A model generated the notes under the pieces. It worked only from the letters and a program-made list of their open reading frames with translations. It did no database searches and was not told the origin of the DNA. Below are positions 16,315 through 24,446 of a stretch of 34,135 bases of DNA, piece by piece (positions within the stretch are counted from its first letter, which is position 1; each line of letters starts with the position of its first letter). Origin of the DNA: Phycisphaera mikurensis (GTDB lineage Bacteria > Planctomycetota > Phycisphaerae > UBA1845); NCBI GenBank assembly GCA_005240095.1, contig SBAX01000230.1, forward strand, positions 1 to 34,135, in the 5' to 3' direction. Position numbers and translations under genes: made by a program.

Positions 16315-16977
16315 CTAACGGTTCCATTGCAAGGCGTCCTGCAGCGGCTTTTTGGGGATGTCGGGCACGACGCAGTCGGCGGCCGGGTAGCCGACGGGAA
16401 TCAGCAGGAACGGCTTCTCGTTGACGGGGCGGCCGAGGATCTCGCGGAGGAAACGCATCGGGCTGGGGGTGTGGGTGAGCGTGGCTAGGCCGACCTGGTG
16501 GCAGGCCATGATGAAGAAGCCCGCGGCGATGCCGGTGGACTCGGCGGGATAGTAGTTCGAGACGCGCTGCCCCGCGATCTCCTCCCAATCAATACGGAAC
16601 ATCACCACCAGCCACGGAGCGATTTCCAGAAACGGCTTTTCCGCATTGGTACCCAGTGGTTCGAGGGCTTCGAGCCATTCCTTGGGCATGCGGTGATCGT
16701 AGCTTTCACGCTCTTCGGCCTCGGCGGCGACGCGGATCTCGTGCCTGATCTTGGGATCGTCTACGGCCACGAAGCGCCAGGGCTTGCGATTGGCCCCGCT
16801 CGGCGCGGAGTGGGCGATGGCGATCAGCGATTCGATCAGGTCCCTGGGCACCGGCTCGTCGCTGAAGAACCGGCAACTGCGCCGCGCGGACATCTCCGCG
16901 TGGAGCGAGGCCGCCCGGGCGCGAATTTCAGGTTCACTGCGGCGAGCTAATGAGTATGGAATCAGTCTCGCGGGCAC
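16315..16977 (-). CDS. Nitroreductase family protein, iodotyrosine deiodinase (IYD)-like
   Basis: RRSCRFFSDEPVPRDLIESLIAIAHSAPSGANRKPWRFVAVDDPKIRHEIR...PVGYPAADCVVPDIPKKPLQD. Confidence 0.9.
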   Translation of the reverse strand: MPARLIPYSLARRSEPEIRARAASLHAEMSARRSCRFFSDEPVPRDLIESLIAIAHSAPSGANRKPWRFVAVDDPKIRHEIRVAAEAEERESYDHRMPKEWLEALEPLGTNAEKPFLEIAPWLVVMFRIDWEEIAGQRVSNYYPAESTGIAAGFFIMACHQVGLATLTHTPSPMRFLREILGRPVNEKPFLLIPVGYPAADCVVPDIPKKPLQDALQWNR

Positions 16978-16992
16978 AAGTCCTCTGGGCTA

Positions 16993-18201
16993 CTAGTCAT
17001 CCTGTCCGACCATGATCCTGGCTACGTCCAGTGCCTTGGGATTTGACGCGGCGGTAATCGTGACCATCAAGGACTCTTTGGCCGGAAAGTCGCGCCTGTC
17101 TTTCAAAACTTCCACGTCGACCACTGCCTTCGATCCCGCCTCAACTTCCACGGATTCCAGGGACAGCTTCAGGGGGAGCTTGGAGTCCGTCTCGGCGCGA
17201 ACGAGAAATCGTTCCCGCTTGCCTTCGTTTCGTATTTCGAATCGATAGGGAGCCGACGTGTCCTCCCATTGGTCATGCCTGAACTGAGCATCTTCGCGAA
17301 CAACGAATGTGACCACTGAGGAGGGGCGGTCGGTCACACGCTGGAACGGATTGCCCGCAGCATCGAGCCCCGCTGCCCTCACCAGGAATCCCTGGTAGAG
17401 GCTTCGGGGGGTGAACGCGCCGGCCATTCCATCCAAGGATTGGGGGTCGACTTGAAGTCGCTCCAGTGGCCGCCCGTCCGCGCTGATGAGATCGAATTCC
17501 ACGCGGCGAGCGTCTCCGTACAATGACGCGCCAAAATAGACTTCTTCGTTGAGCAGGAGGTTGGGTCCAACGTCCTCACCCGCTGGACCACACGGTCCGC
17601 CGAAGGGAAGGAGGCGTACGAAATCGACGCCCAGAAACCGGATTTTTGTCTTGGCGACGGCGATTGCTTGATACGCGCCTTGCCCTTCGATTCTCATTTG
17701 CCATTTGCCGGTCAAGGGTTGGGTGACACGCACGCGACGCAGACCACCTGGGGTGCTGGTTACCTTGACGTCTGGGTCGGCTTCGGCCACGAGCTGGCCA
17801 TCCGGACGCAGTACCGCCATTTGCAGAACACTTCGCTTCGAGTGGTGGAGGATGAAGTCGATTCGGCTTACCGAAATGTCCACCGGCACATCGATGAAGC
17901 GGGGCTCATCCGCCGTGACAACATCACGGATCCAGGCGATCCGCGCGCCGTCTGCATCCCACATGATATCCAGAAACTCGCCCAAATCGTCGAAGCCGCC
18001 GTCATGAGCGAGGCCTCCCGTTTGCTCAGCCAGCTCGCGGTAGATTTCGCTACCGCTCGCGGTGGGCTTATCGTTTCGCTCCTCTCCCGATGCTGCAGCC
18101 TGCGCCTCGGGCACAATCTGCCCCTGCACAGCTCCCGAGTCCTGGGCGTCAAGTCCGCCGGGAAACAAGGCAATCAGCACACCGACGATCGGCAAGATCA
18201 T
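16993..18201 (-). CDS. Secreted protein resembling the post-VWA region of hemicentin-like/VWA7-like proteins
   Basis: Signal-like N-terminus; SEIYRELAEQTGGLAHDGGFDDLGEFLDIM...FIDVPVDISVSRIDFILHHSKRSVLQMAVLRPDGQLV. Confidence 0.55.
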   Translation of the reverse strand: MILPIVGVLIALFPGGLDAQDSGAVQGQIVPEAQAAASGEERNDKPTASGSEIYRELAEQTGGLAHDGGFDDLGEFLDIMWDADGARIAWIRDVVTADEPRFIDVPVDISVSRIDFILHHSKRSVLQMAVLRPDGQLVAEADPDVKVTSTPGGLRRVRVTQPLTGKWQMRIEGQGAYQAIAVAKTKIRFLGVDFVRLLPFGGPCGPAGEDVGPNLLLNEEVYFGASLYGDARRVEFDLISADGRPLERLQVDPQSLDGMAGAFTPRSLYQGFLVRAAGLDAAGNPFQRVTDRPSSVVTFVVREDAQFRHDQWEDTSAPYRFEIRNEGKRERFLVRAETDSKLPLKLSLESVEVEAGSKAVVDVEVLKDRRDFPAKESLMVTITAASNPKALDVARIMVGQDD

Positions 18202-18305
18202 GATGCTTCTCCATGAAGTACGGCCGCATCAATGGTCGTAAGCCGTTGCGGCCGTGTGTTTTCACTGGACCTCCCGTTCGCGCTGGCACTCCGTCGCCGC
18301 TTGTC

Positions 18306-19832
18306 TCATGTCGCATCCTGATCGCTCTTCGCGCCCTCGCGAGTGATCTTGTATTTCTTGAGCCGGTAACGCAGGTTGTCGCGGCTGATGCCTAAGACCC
18401 GGGCGGCCTCGGACTGGTTCCAGTAGGTGTCTTCCAGGGCCTTGATGATCATGGCTCGCTCCTGTCCGCGGAGAGTGGGAGATATCTCGACCTCAGGCGC
18501 CCCACCGGAACCTTTCTTAAGCTCCGCAGGCAAGTGCGACGGCAGGACCTCCAACCCGTCGCAGAGCAGTACCGCCCGCTCGATGACGTTGGCGAGTTCG
18601 CGGATGTTGCCCGGCCAGTCGTAGCCGGAAAGCACCTCCAGCGCCTCGCCGGACACCGCCCTCGGCGGCACGCCCAGCTCTGCGCTGGCCAGTCTGGTGA
18701 AATGCACGGCCAGCGCCGGGATGTCCGCCCGCCGTTCTCGCAGCGAAGGCAGCTCAATCGGAAATACGTTGAGGCGGTAGAACAGATCGTCGCGGAATCG
18801 TCCCGCGGCAATGGCCGCCTTCAAGTCTCGATTCGTCGCCGCGATCACCCGCACATCGCAAGCAATGGTCTGTGTGCCGCCCACGCGGGTGAAGGCCCGC
18901 TCCTGAAGCAAGCGCAGCAGCTTCACCTGCGTCGAGGCGCTGATGTCGCCGATCTCGTCGAGGAACAGCGTTCCGTTGTCGGCCAACTCGAACCTTCCGA
19001 TGTGCTGGGCGAAGGCGCCGGTGAAGGCGCCCTTCTCGTGCCCGAACAGTTCGCTTTCCAGCAGGGTCTCGGGCAAAGCGGCGCAGTTCACGGCCACGAA
19101 TGCTTTTTTCGCCCGCGGCGAGGCGTTATGGATGTACTTGGCGAGGACCTCCTTACCGGTGCCCGTCTCGCCGACGAGCAGGACCGTCGCGTTGGTCGGC
19201 GCCACGCGATCGGCGAGGCGCAGCATCGCCTTCACCGCGGGCGAGGACCCGATGATGTCCGACCGGGCGAGGACAGATTCCCGCAGGACGCGGTTCTCGC
19301 GCTGGAGGCTGGCGTGGGCCTGGGCGTTGCGGGCCCCGAATGCAGCGAGGTTGGCGAACACCTCCAGAAGGGCCAGGTCGGCGGACCCAAACGTGCCACC
19401 TCCGCGGCGATTGAGCACCTCGACCACGCCGATGACCTCCGATTTGTAGACCATCGGGGCAGCCATCAGACCCACGGTGTGAAAGCGAAGCTGTTCGTCG
19501 ATCCCGCGGAAGAAATCCGGGTTCTGGGAGACATCCCCGATGTTTTCCGCCTTGCCGGTTCGGATGACGTGCCCGGCGATCCCCAGTTCGGCGTCGAACT
19601 CCCTCCCCACGAGGGCCGGGCTTTGCTCACCGAAGGCGGCCGCGAAGGTCAGCGTGTTCCGCCGCCGGTCCAGCAGGAGGACGCTGCTAGCCTCGGCCTG
19701 CATGACCGATGCCGCAGTACGGGCGATTTGGGCCAACACCTCGTCCAGATCGAGGGTGGAATTGATGGCCGCGGAGGCCTCCGTCAGGGCTGCCAGCGTC
19801 TTGGGCGGGAAGGTGCTGACCGCTAAATCCAT
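18306..19832 (-). CDS. GAF domain-containing sigma-54-dependent Fis family transcriptional regulator
   Basis: [63 protein letters not shown]-terminal Fis-type [28 protein letters not shown]. Confidence 0.95.
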   Translation of the reverse strand: MDLAVSTFPPKTLAALTEASAAINSTLDLDEVLAQIARTAASVMQAEASSVLLLDRRRNTLTFAAAFGEQSPALVGREFDAELGIAGHVIRTGKAENIGDVSQNPDFFRGIDEQLRFHTVGLMAAPMVYKSEVIGVVEVLNRRGGGTFGSADLALLEVFANLAAFGARNAQAHASLQRENRVLRESVLARSDIIGSSPAVKAMLRLADRVAPTNATVLLVGETGTGKEVLAKYIHNASPRAKKAFVAVNCAALPETLLESELFGHEKGAFTGAFAQHIGRFELADNGTLFLDEIGDISASTQVKLLRLLQERAFTRVGGTQTIACDVRVIAATNRDLKAAIAAGRFRDDLFYRLNVFPIELPSLRERRADIPALAVHFTRLASAELGVPPRAVSGEALEVLSGYDWPGNIRELANVIERAVLLCDGLEVLPSHLPAELKKGSGGAPEVEISPTLRGQERAMIIKALEDTYWNQSEAARVLGISRDNLRYRLKKYKITREGAKSDQDAT

Positions 19833-19992
19833 TGCTTTGACCACCCAGGCGTGCAGCACGAGGTGAAAAACCAAGTCCGCAGCATTAGTAGCCTGACGAA
19901 CCGATAACCTCCGACCCCGGCTCATCCACCGGATTTATGGGCCACCCGGGGTGAACTAATGCCGCAGCCGGGCGTAAGGATACAATGATGAC

Positions 19993-20613
19993 GTGGATGC
20001 GCCAACGGACGAGCGACTTCTGCAAGAGTATCTGCGCGGCAAGCCCGGCAGCTTCGAGTTGCTCGTCCGGCGGCATTCCCAGGAACTCCATCAGTTCGTC
20101 ATGCGATTCACCGGTGACTCCGTGGCCGCCGAAGACGTCGTTCAGGAATCGTTCCTTCAGGTTCATACTTCCGCCGATCAGTTCGACCCCCACCGGCGGT
20201 TCAAGCCCTGGCTTTTTACCATCGCCGCCAACAAGGCCCGCGATTATCTGCGCCGTCGGACACGTCGGCGCGAGGTCCCCGCAGACGCGCATCTCGATGA
20301 AGACGGCGACGCCGGCACGCGCTTCGTCCAGTTGCTGTCCAAGGACGACGAATCGCCGGACGTGGAATTGGCCTCCGAGGAGAATCGCCGGCTCGTCCGC
20401 GACGTCCTCGAAGGCATGCCTGAAAAACTCCGCGAGGTGCTCATCCTCGCCTACTACCATCGGTTTCCGTACAAGGACATCGGCGAGGTCGTGGGCATCC
20501 CGCTGGGAACGGTCAAGAGCCGGCTACACGCGGCCGTGGTACACTTCGGCGAGCGGTACCGTGAGGCCCTCGCCGGAACCGAGAATGTCAAACCCAGTCC
20601 CGAGCTACCATGA
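19993..20613 (+). CDS. ECF-type RNA polymerase sigma factor
   Basis: GTG start; AAEDVVQESFLQVHTSADQFDPHRRFKPWLFTIAANKARDYLRRR...VLILAYYHRFPYKDIGEVVGIPLGTVKSRLHAAVVHF. Confidence 0.95.
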   Translation: MDAPTDERLLQEYLRGKPGSFELLVRRHSQELHQFVMRFTGDSVAAEDVVQESFLQVHTSADQFDPHRRFKPWLFTIAANKARDYLRRRTRRREVPADAHLDEDGDAGTRFVQLLSKDDESPDVELASEENRRLVRDVLEGMPEKLREVLILAYYHRFPYKDIGEVVGIPLGTVKSRLHAAVVHFGERYREALAGTENVKPSPELP

Positions 20614-20624
20614 GGAACCTTTAA

Positions 20625-21602
20625 GTGGAACCCGGTAAGCGACCTAACGACGAACACCTGCTCGACCTCCACCTCGACCGTCTGGGTGACGAGGAGCGCT
20701 CCTGGATCGAATCTGAACTCCGTCGCGACCGCGAGCTGCGCGAACGCAGCGAACGGCTGGGGCGCATCTTGCAGCCGCTGGATCACTGGCGCCCGGCGCC
20801 CGGTCCGGCCAATCTTGCGGACAAAGTGCTCAGCCGTATTTATCAAGCATCGCGGCAGACAATTCCGATGGAGCGCGGGCGCGCGCCTTGGGGGCGCATG
20901 CGGGAGCTGATTGCCGTGGCTGCGTGCCTCGTACTGCTGGTCGGCGTGGCCGTGCCGGGCATGGCCAGCGTTCGCGAGCGGGCGCAACGCACCATGTGCG
21001 CTGGCAATCTCGAGGCCATCTTCAAAGGCGTCAGCAGCTACCAGCAGGCGTTTGCCGATTCGCTCCCCTATGCCGGAACTCTGGCGAAGGCCTCCTGGCT
21101 GCCCAGTGCCGATCGCAGTCTTCCCTTCGTTTCCAACAGCCGCCACCCGTTCCTGCTGGTCAAGTACAAGTTCGGCCCCAAGCCAAGGAACTTTCAGTGC
21201 CCTAGTCGCTGCGACGGCGAGCCCATGCCCGATTCGCAGGTCGATACCCGCGACGACTTCGCCTGCGCCCAGAACGTCAGCTATGACTCTTTGAATCTCG
21301 CGGGAGAGTCGCCTAATGTCCGGCCGCCGGTGGCGCTCGCGTACATGAGTGACGCGAACCCTTTGTTCGTCAATGCGCGATTCAATGAGGGCGTCGATCC
21401 CAGCAAGACGAACTCCCCCGCGCATCGCGGGCGCGGGCAGACTGTCCTGCGCCTCGACGGCAGCGTCCAGTTCACGAAGACTCCGGTGTACACCAAAGAC
21501 GACAATCTCTGGACCATCACCGACGTGAAGAAGTACTCAGGTACCGAAGCGCCCACTCGTCCCGACGACGCCTTCCTCGTCCCCGGCTATCCAGCCAGGT
21601 AG
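20625..21602 (+). CDS. Putative anti-sigma factor fused to a pseudopilin/H-x-DG-like extracytoplasmic domain
   Basis: GTG start; N-terminal DEHLLDLHLDRLGDEERSWIESEL; TM VAACLVLLVGVAVPGMASVRERAQRTMCAGNLEAIFKGVSSYQQAF; late SPAHRGRGQTVLRLDGSVQF. Confidence 0.75.
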   Translation: MEPGKRPNDEHLLDLHLDRLGDEERSWIESELRRDRELRERSERLGRILQPLDHWRPAPGPANLADKVLSRIYQASRQTIPMERGRAPWGRMRELIAVAACLVLLVGVAVPGMASVRERAQRTMCAGNLEAIFKGVSSYQQAFADSLPYAGTLAKASWLPSADRSLPFVSNSRHPFLLVKYKFGPKPRNFQCPSRCDGEPMPDSQVDTRDDFACAQNVSYDSLNLAGESPNVRPPVALAYMSDANPLFVNARFNEGVDPSKTNSPAHRGRGQTVLRLDGSVQFTKTPVYTKDDNLWTITDVKKYSGTEAPTRPDDAFLVPGYPAR

Positions 21603-21638
21603 GTGCCGCACTTACCCCTGACTGCGGTTGGCCAAATC

Positions 21639-21830
21639 CTAGGGCTCCTGCTTTAGAGGAGCGCCGCATTGGACGCAGTACCGGGCTTCGAGCTTGCCCC
21701 GATCGAAGCCGCATTCGGCGTGCTTTCCACAACTGAATTCCCTCACTTGATGATTGTGCAATTCGTGCAGGCCGATGCAGCCATTGGCGAGGCCCACTCC
21801 GAGGAGAACAACGAGAATCGCTCTTTTCAC
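21639..21830 (-). CDS. Small exported/lipoprotein-like zinc-ribbon protein
   Basis: MKRAILVVLLGVGLANGCIGLHELHNHQVREFSCGKHAECGFDRGKLEARYCVQCGAPLKQEP. Confidence 0.5.
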   Translation of the reverse strand: MKRAILVVLLGVGLANGCIGLHELHNHQVREFSCGKHAECGFDRGKLEARYCVQCGAPLKQEP

Positions 21831-21847
21831 GAGGGGAACTCCACCAG

Positions 21848-22207
21848 CTACGCCAATGACGGAGCCGCTCTGCCCTGGCGCCTGCGCTGCCTGCGACGCC
21901 GAGAGCTGAACGGGCCGAGCCGCACAGCCTGCTTCGGGAAGCGGGCGATAACCTCCAACTCGCCGCCGAGCGCCTGGACGATCTTCTCCAGCGTGGAAAC
22001 CTGCATGTCCGCCTGCTTTTCCAGCTTGGACAGGCTGGGTTGCTTGATGCCGAGCGCGGCCGCGACTTCGACCTGACTCTTGCCTCGTCCGGCGCGAATC
22101 TCGCTCAGCAGATACTCGCCCAGCAGCTCACGCGTGCGCTGCGCCGTCCGCGCCCGCATTTTCGGAGTCATCGTCCGGCGGGCCAGTGCATCGAATGACT
22201 TTGCCAT
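21848..22207 (-). CDS. XRE-family HTH transcriptional regulator (orphan HigA-like antitoxin)
   Basis: EYLLSEIRAGRGKSQVEVAAALGIKQPSLSKLEKQADMQVSTLEKIVQALGGELEVIARFP. Confidence 0.88.
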   Translation of the reverse strand: MAKSFDALARRTMTPKMRARTAQRTRELLGEYLLSEIRAGRGKSQVEVAAALGIKQPSLSKLEKQADMQVSTLEKIVQALGGELEVIARFPKQAVRLGPFSSRRRRQRRRQGRAAPSLA

Positions 22208-22244
22208 GCTACTTCTCGTCGGATCGCTTCCCGGCCAGGGCTCG

Positions 22245-23084
22245 CTACTTGTCTCCCAACACGCGGAAGGTGATGGACGCCCAGAAGCTCTCCCACTCGG
22301 CCTTGCGCGCCTGTTCATCGTGAGGCGCCGCCTTGGGCTCGGCCAGGGGACGGATGACGTGAGTGCGCACGAACCAGAGGCCGGCGGTCTTGGGTGTAAT
22401 GCTCGCTTCCCCATTGGCGTCGGTGGTCACGTGCTCGACGTAGGTATGAGCCGGCAGACCCTCGTGCCCGACGGACAGGCGCACTCCGGCAGCCGGTTTG
22501 CCTTCGAATAGCACGCGCAGCCGCTGAGTGCTTCCCGGAGGCCAGCCGCACGCGTTGTCCAGAGGCAGGATCTCCAAAACATGACCGAGGGGCCTGGAGA
22601 AATCGCCAGGCAACGGCGAGTGTCCCACCTCGATGAACGTCTTGGCATACTTGGTGTACAGCTCTCGCGCGGGCTTGTCGGGGTCCTGCCGCGCACGCCA
22701 CTTTTCCAGGGCCGCGCTCGCGGCCTCGTCCTTCAGATACTCCTCGAAGTCCTTGGGCGCAAGCTCGATGAAGTTGGCGTGCAGGGCCAGGCCGACGATA
22801 TGCGCCCCAGAATCCTCGAAGGTCAACGTCGCCGCCAGCTCCTTGTCCTCGACCGCGAAGCTTTCGATCTTCCGCGCCCGACCGTCGTGAACGACGACGA
22901 ATTCCGCGACCCGCTCGGCTTTCGGCGCGGCTTCGCTCGTGGGAAAGACCTCACCGGTTGCCAGGGCGACGCGAACGGGCTCCTTGGTGCTTACGGCGTT
23001 CTTCGCGGCCACCAGCCAGGTGTCGTGAGCGAATGCCGGCGCTGCAAACCCGATGAGGGCGATCAAGAGTCGATTAGCTTTCAT
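22245..23084 (-). CDS. DUF4198 domain-containing periplasmic protein
   Basis: MKANRLLIALIGFAAPAFAHDTWLVAAKNAV...LEILPLDNACGWPPGSTQRLRVLFEGKPAAGVRLSV...TDANGEASITPKTAGLWFVRTHVIRP. Confidence 0.85.
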   Translation of the reverse strand: MKANRLLIALIGFAAPAFAHDTWLVAAKNAVSTKEPVRVALATGEVFPTSEAAPKAERVAEFVVVHDGRARKIESFAVEDKELAATLTFEDSGAHIVGLALHANFIELAPKDFEEYLKDEAASAALEKWRARQDPDKPARELYTKYAKTFIEVGHSPLPGDFSRPLGHVLEILPLDNACGWPPGSTQRLRVLFEGKPAAGVRLSVGHEGLPAHTYVEHVTTDANGEASITPKTAGLWFVRTHVIRPLAEPKAAPHDEQARKAEWESFWASITFRVLGDK

Positions 23085-24276
23085 CTTCCATACTCCCGCT
23101 TGGGTCGTAGAACAGGGCGATGCTCGCGGTGAAGCCGTGGACGAAATTCTTCCCCCCGATGGGTCCAAACTCGCCGGCGCAGAAGAAACCCGCGACGGGC
23201 ACGTTGCCGAGAATGTCCCGCAGCACGCCGATGTCGTGGCCGGGTCGGGGCCACATGTGCGTGCCCCGGCCGTTGCAGCCGAAGAGCGCCGCCCCGCGAA
23301 CCGGCGTCCCCGCATGCGCGCTGAGCATGGCCCGCAGGTCCTCATCGGCGCTCTTTGCGTCGCGCACGTGAAACTGCACCGTGGCCCCGGTCTTGGCGTG
23401 GCCGGCGATGCCGATGGAGCCCGTCTTGCGGTCCGCGCCGAGAATGTTGTGAATCAGAAAGTCGCCGCGCTCGAAATGACCCTTGTACTCGTCGATGACT
23501 CGGCCCACGAACAGCGACTGGCGAGCCAGCTCCTGATCGTCATCGGGCAGGTGCACAAGAGTTTCGTGGAGCTGCTCCAACGCCGGTCGGCCGCCGAGTT
23601 CCTGAACGATGTTCCGCTCCCCCTTGGTGATGACGAAGGGCTTGCCGATGGGCCGGCACCCCTGCGAGACCACGGTCCTGACCGCCAAGCGCCCAGTGAG
23701 GGCCACGCCGACCATTCCCTCGTTGTACAACTCCCCATTGAGAATGAGCCGGTTCTGCCGCGGCTGATGGGCGGCGCTGGCCACGCCCCCCACCAGCGGG
23801 GCGTTGGGATAGAACCGATTGACCTGATCGATCGCCGCATGGATGGCCACACTGAACGGGTCGCCGAGGGCGATGAAGGTGGGGTTGCTCTCCGGCGACG
23901 CCCCCACGAGGCGCTCCCAGTCATGGGCCGTCTTGGCCGCCTCCAGGTCTCGTTGTCGAACATGAAATGGGCGAATCCGCACGTCGGGCAGGGATGCGGC
24001 CAGCAGTGACATAGACGCGACCCGCTCCAGCTCGCGATCCACGCCAATCGTGCCTTCGGCCGTGCATCCCAGGAGCACCGCGCTGGGGAGCTTCTCGCTC
24101 ACAGCTTCCAGCACCTGCGGCAGATCGTCGCTGAAGTGCGGTGTGGTGAACAAGATGGCCAGATCGACCATCCCCGGAGTAACCCGCACATCAATCGGCG
24201 AGAGCAATTCCTCGATCGCTTCCCCGACGTTTTCGGAGCTCGTAACGGATGATGCAAAACGCATGTTGTGCGCCAT
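23074..24276 (-). CDS. FIST domain (FIST_N/FIST_C) signal protein
   Basis: AILFTTPHFSDDLPQVLEAVSEKLPSAVLLGCTAEGTIG...ALFGCNGRGTHMWPRPGHDIGVLRDILGNVPVAGFFCAGEFGPIGGKNFVHGFTASIALF. Confidence 0.93.
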   Translation of the reverse strand: MAHNMRFASSVTSSENVGEAIEELLSPIDVRVTPGMVDLAILFTTPHFSDDLPQVLEAVSEKLPSAVLLGCTAEGTIGVDRELERVASMSLLAASLPDVRIRPFHVRQRDLEAAKTAHDWERLVGASPESNPTFIALGDPFSVAIHAAIDQVNRFYPNAPLVGGVASAAHQPRQNRLILNGELYNEGMVGVALTGRLAVRTVVSQGCRPIGKPFVITKGERNIVQELGGRPALEQLHETLVHLPDDDQELARQSLFVGRVIDEYKGHFERGDFLIHNILGADRKTGSIGIAGHAKTGATVQFHVRDAKSADEDLRAMLSAHAGTPVRGAALFGCNGRGTHMWPRPGHDIGVLRDILGNVPVAGFFCAGEFGPIGGKNFVHGFTASIALFYDPSGSMEDES

Positions 24277-24446
24277 CGCCCTGTGGCGGCGTGTGTGCCA
24301 TTGCTCTGTGAGCAGTGGAAACGTGCGCGCTGACCTGTGGCCGCCCGTTTCCCCCGCCGAATCTCATCAGAACTTACGACCGACTGGCGTGGAGATCAAG
24401 GGCGCGGTATGCTCCGCATCGACCGGTAAGAATCGCCGGCACGAAG

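Noticed and set aside
18534-19826. 430-aa ORF opposite the sigma-54 regulator
   Set aside because: Low-complexity antisense translation; the minus-strand gene is unambiguous.
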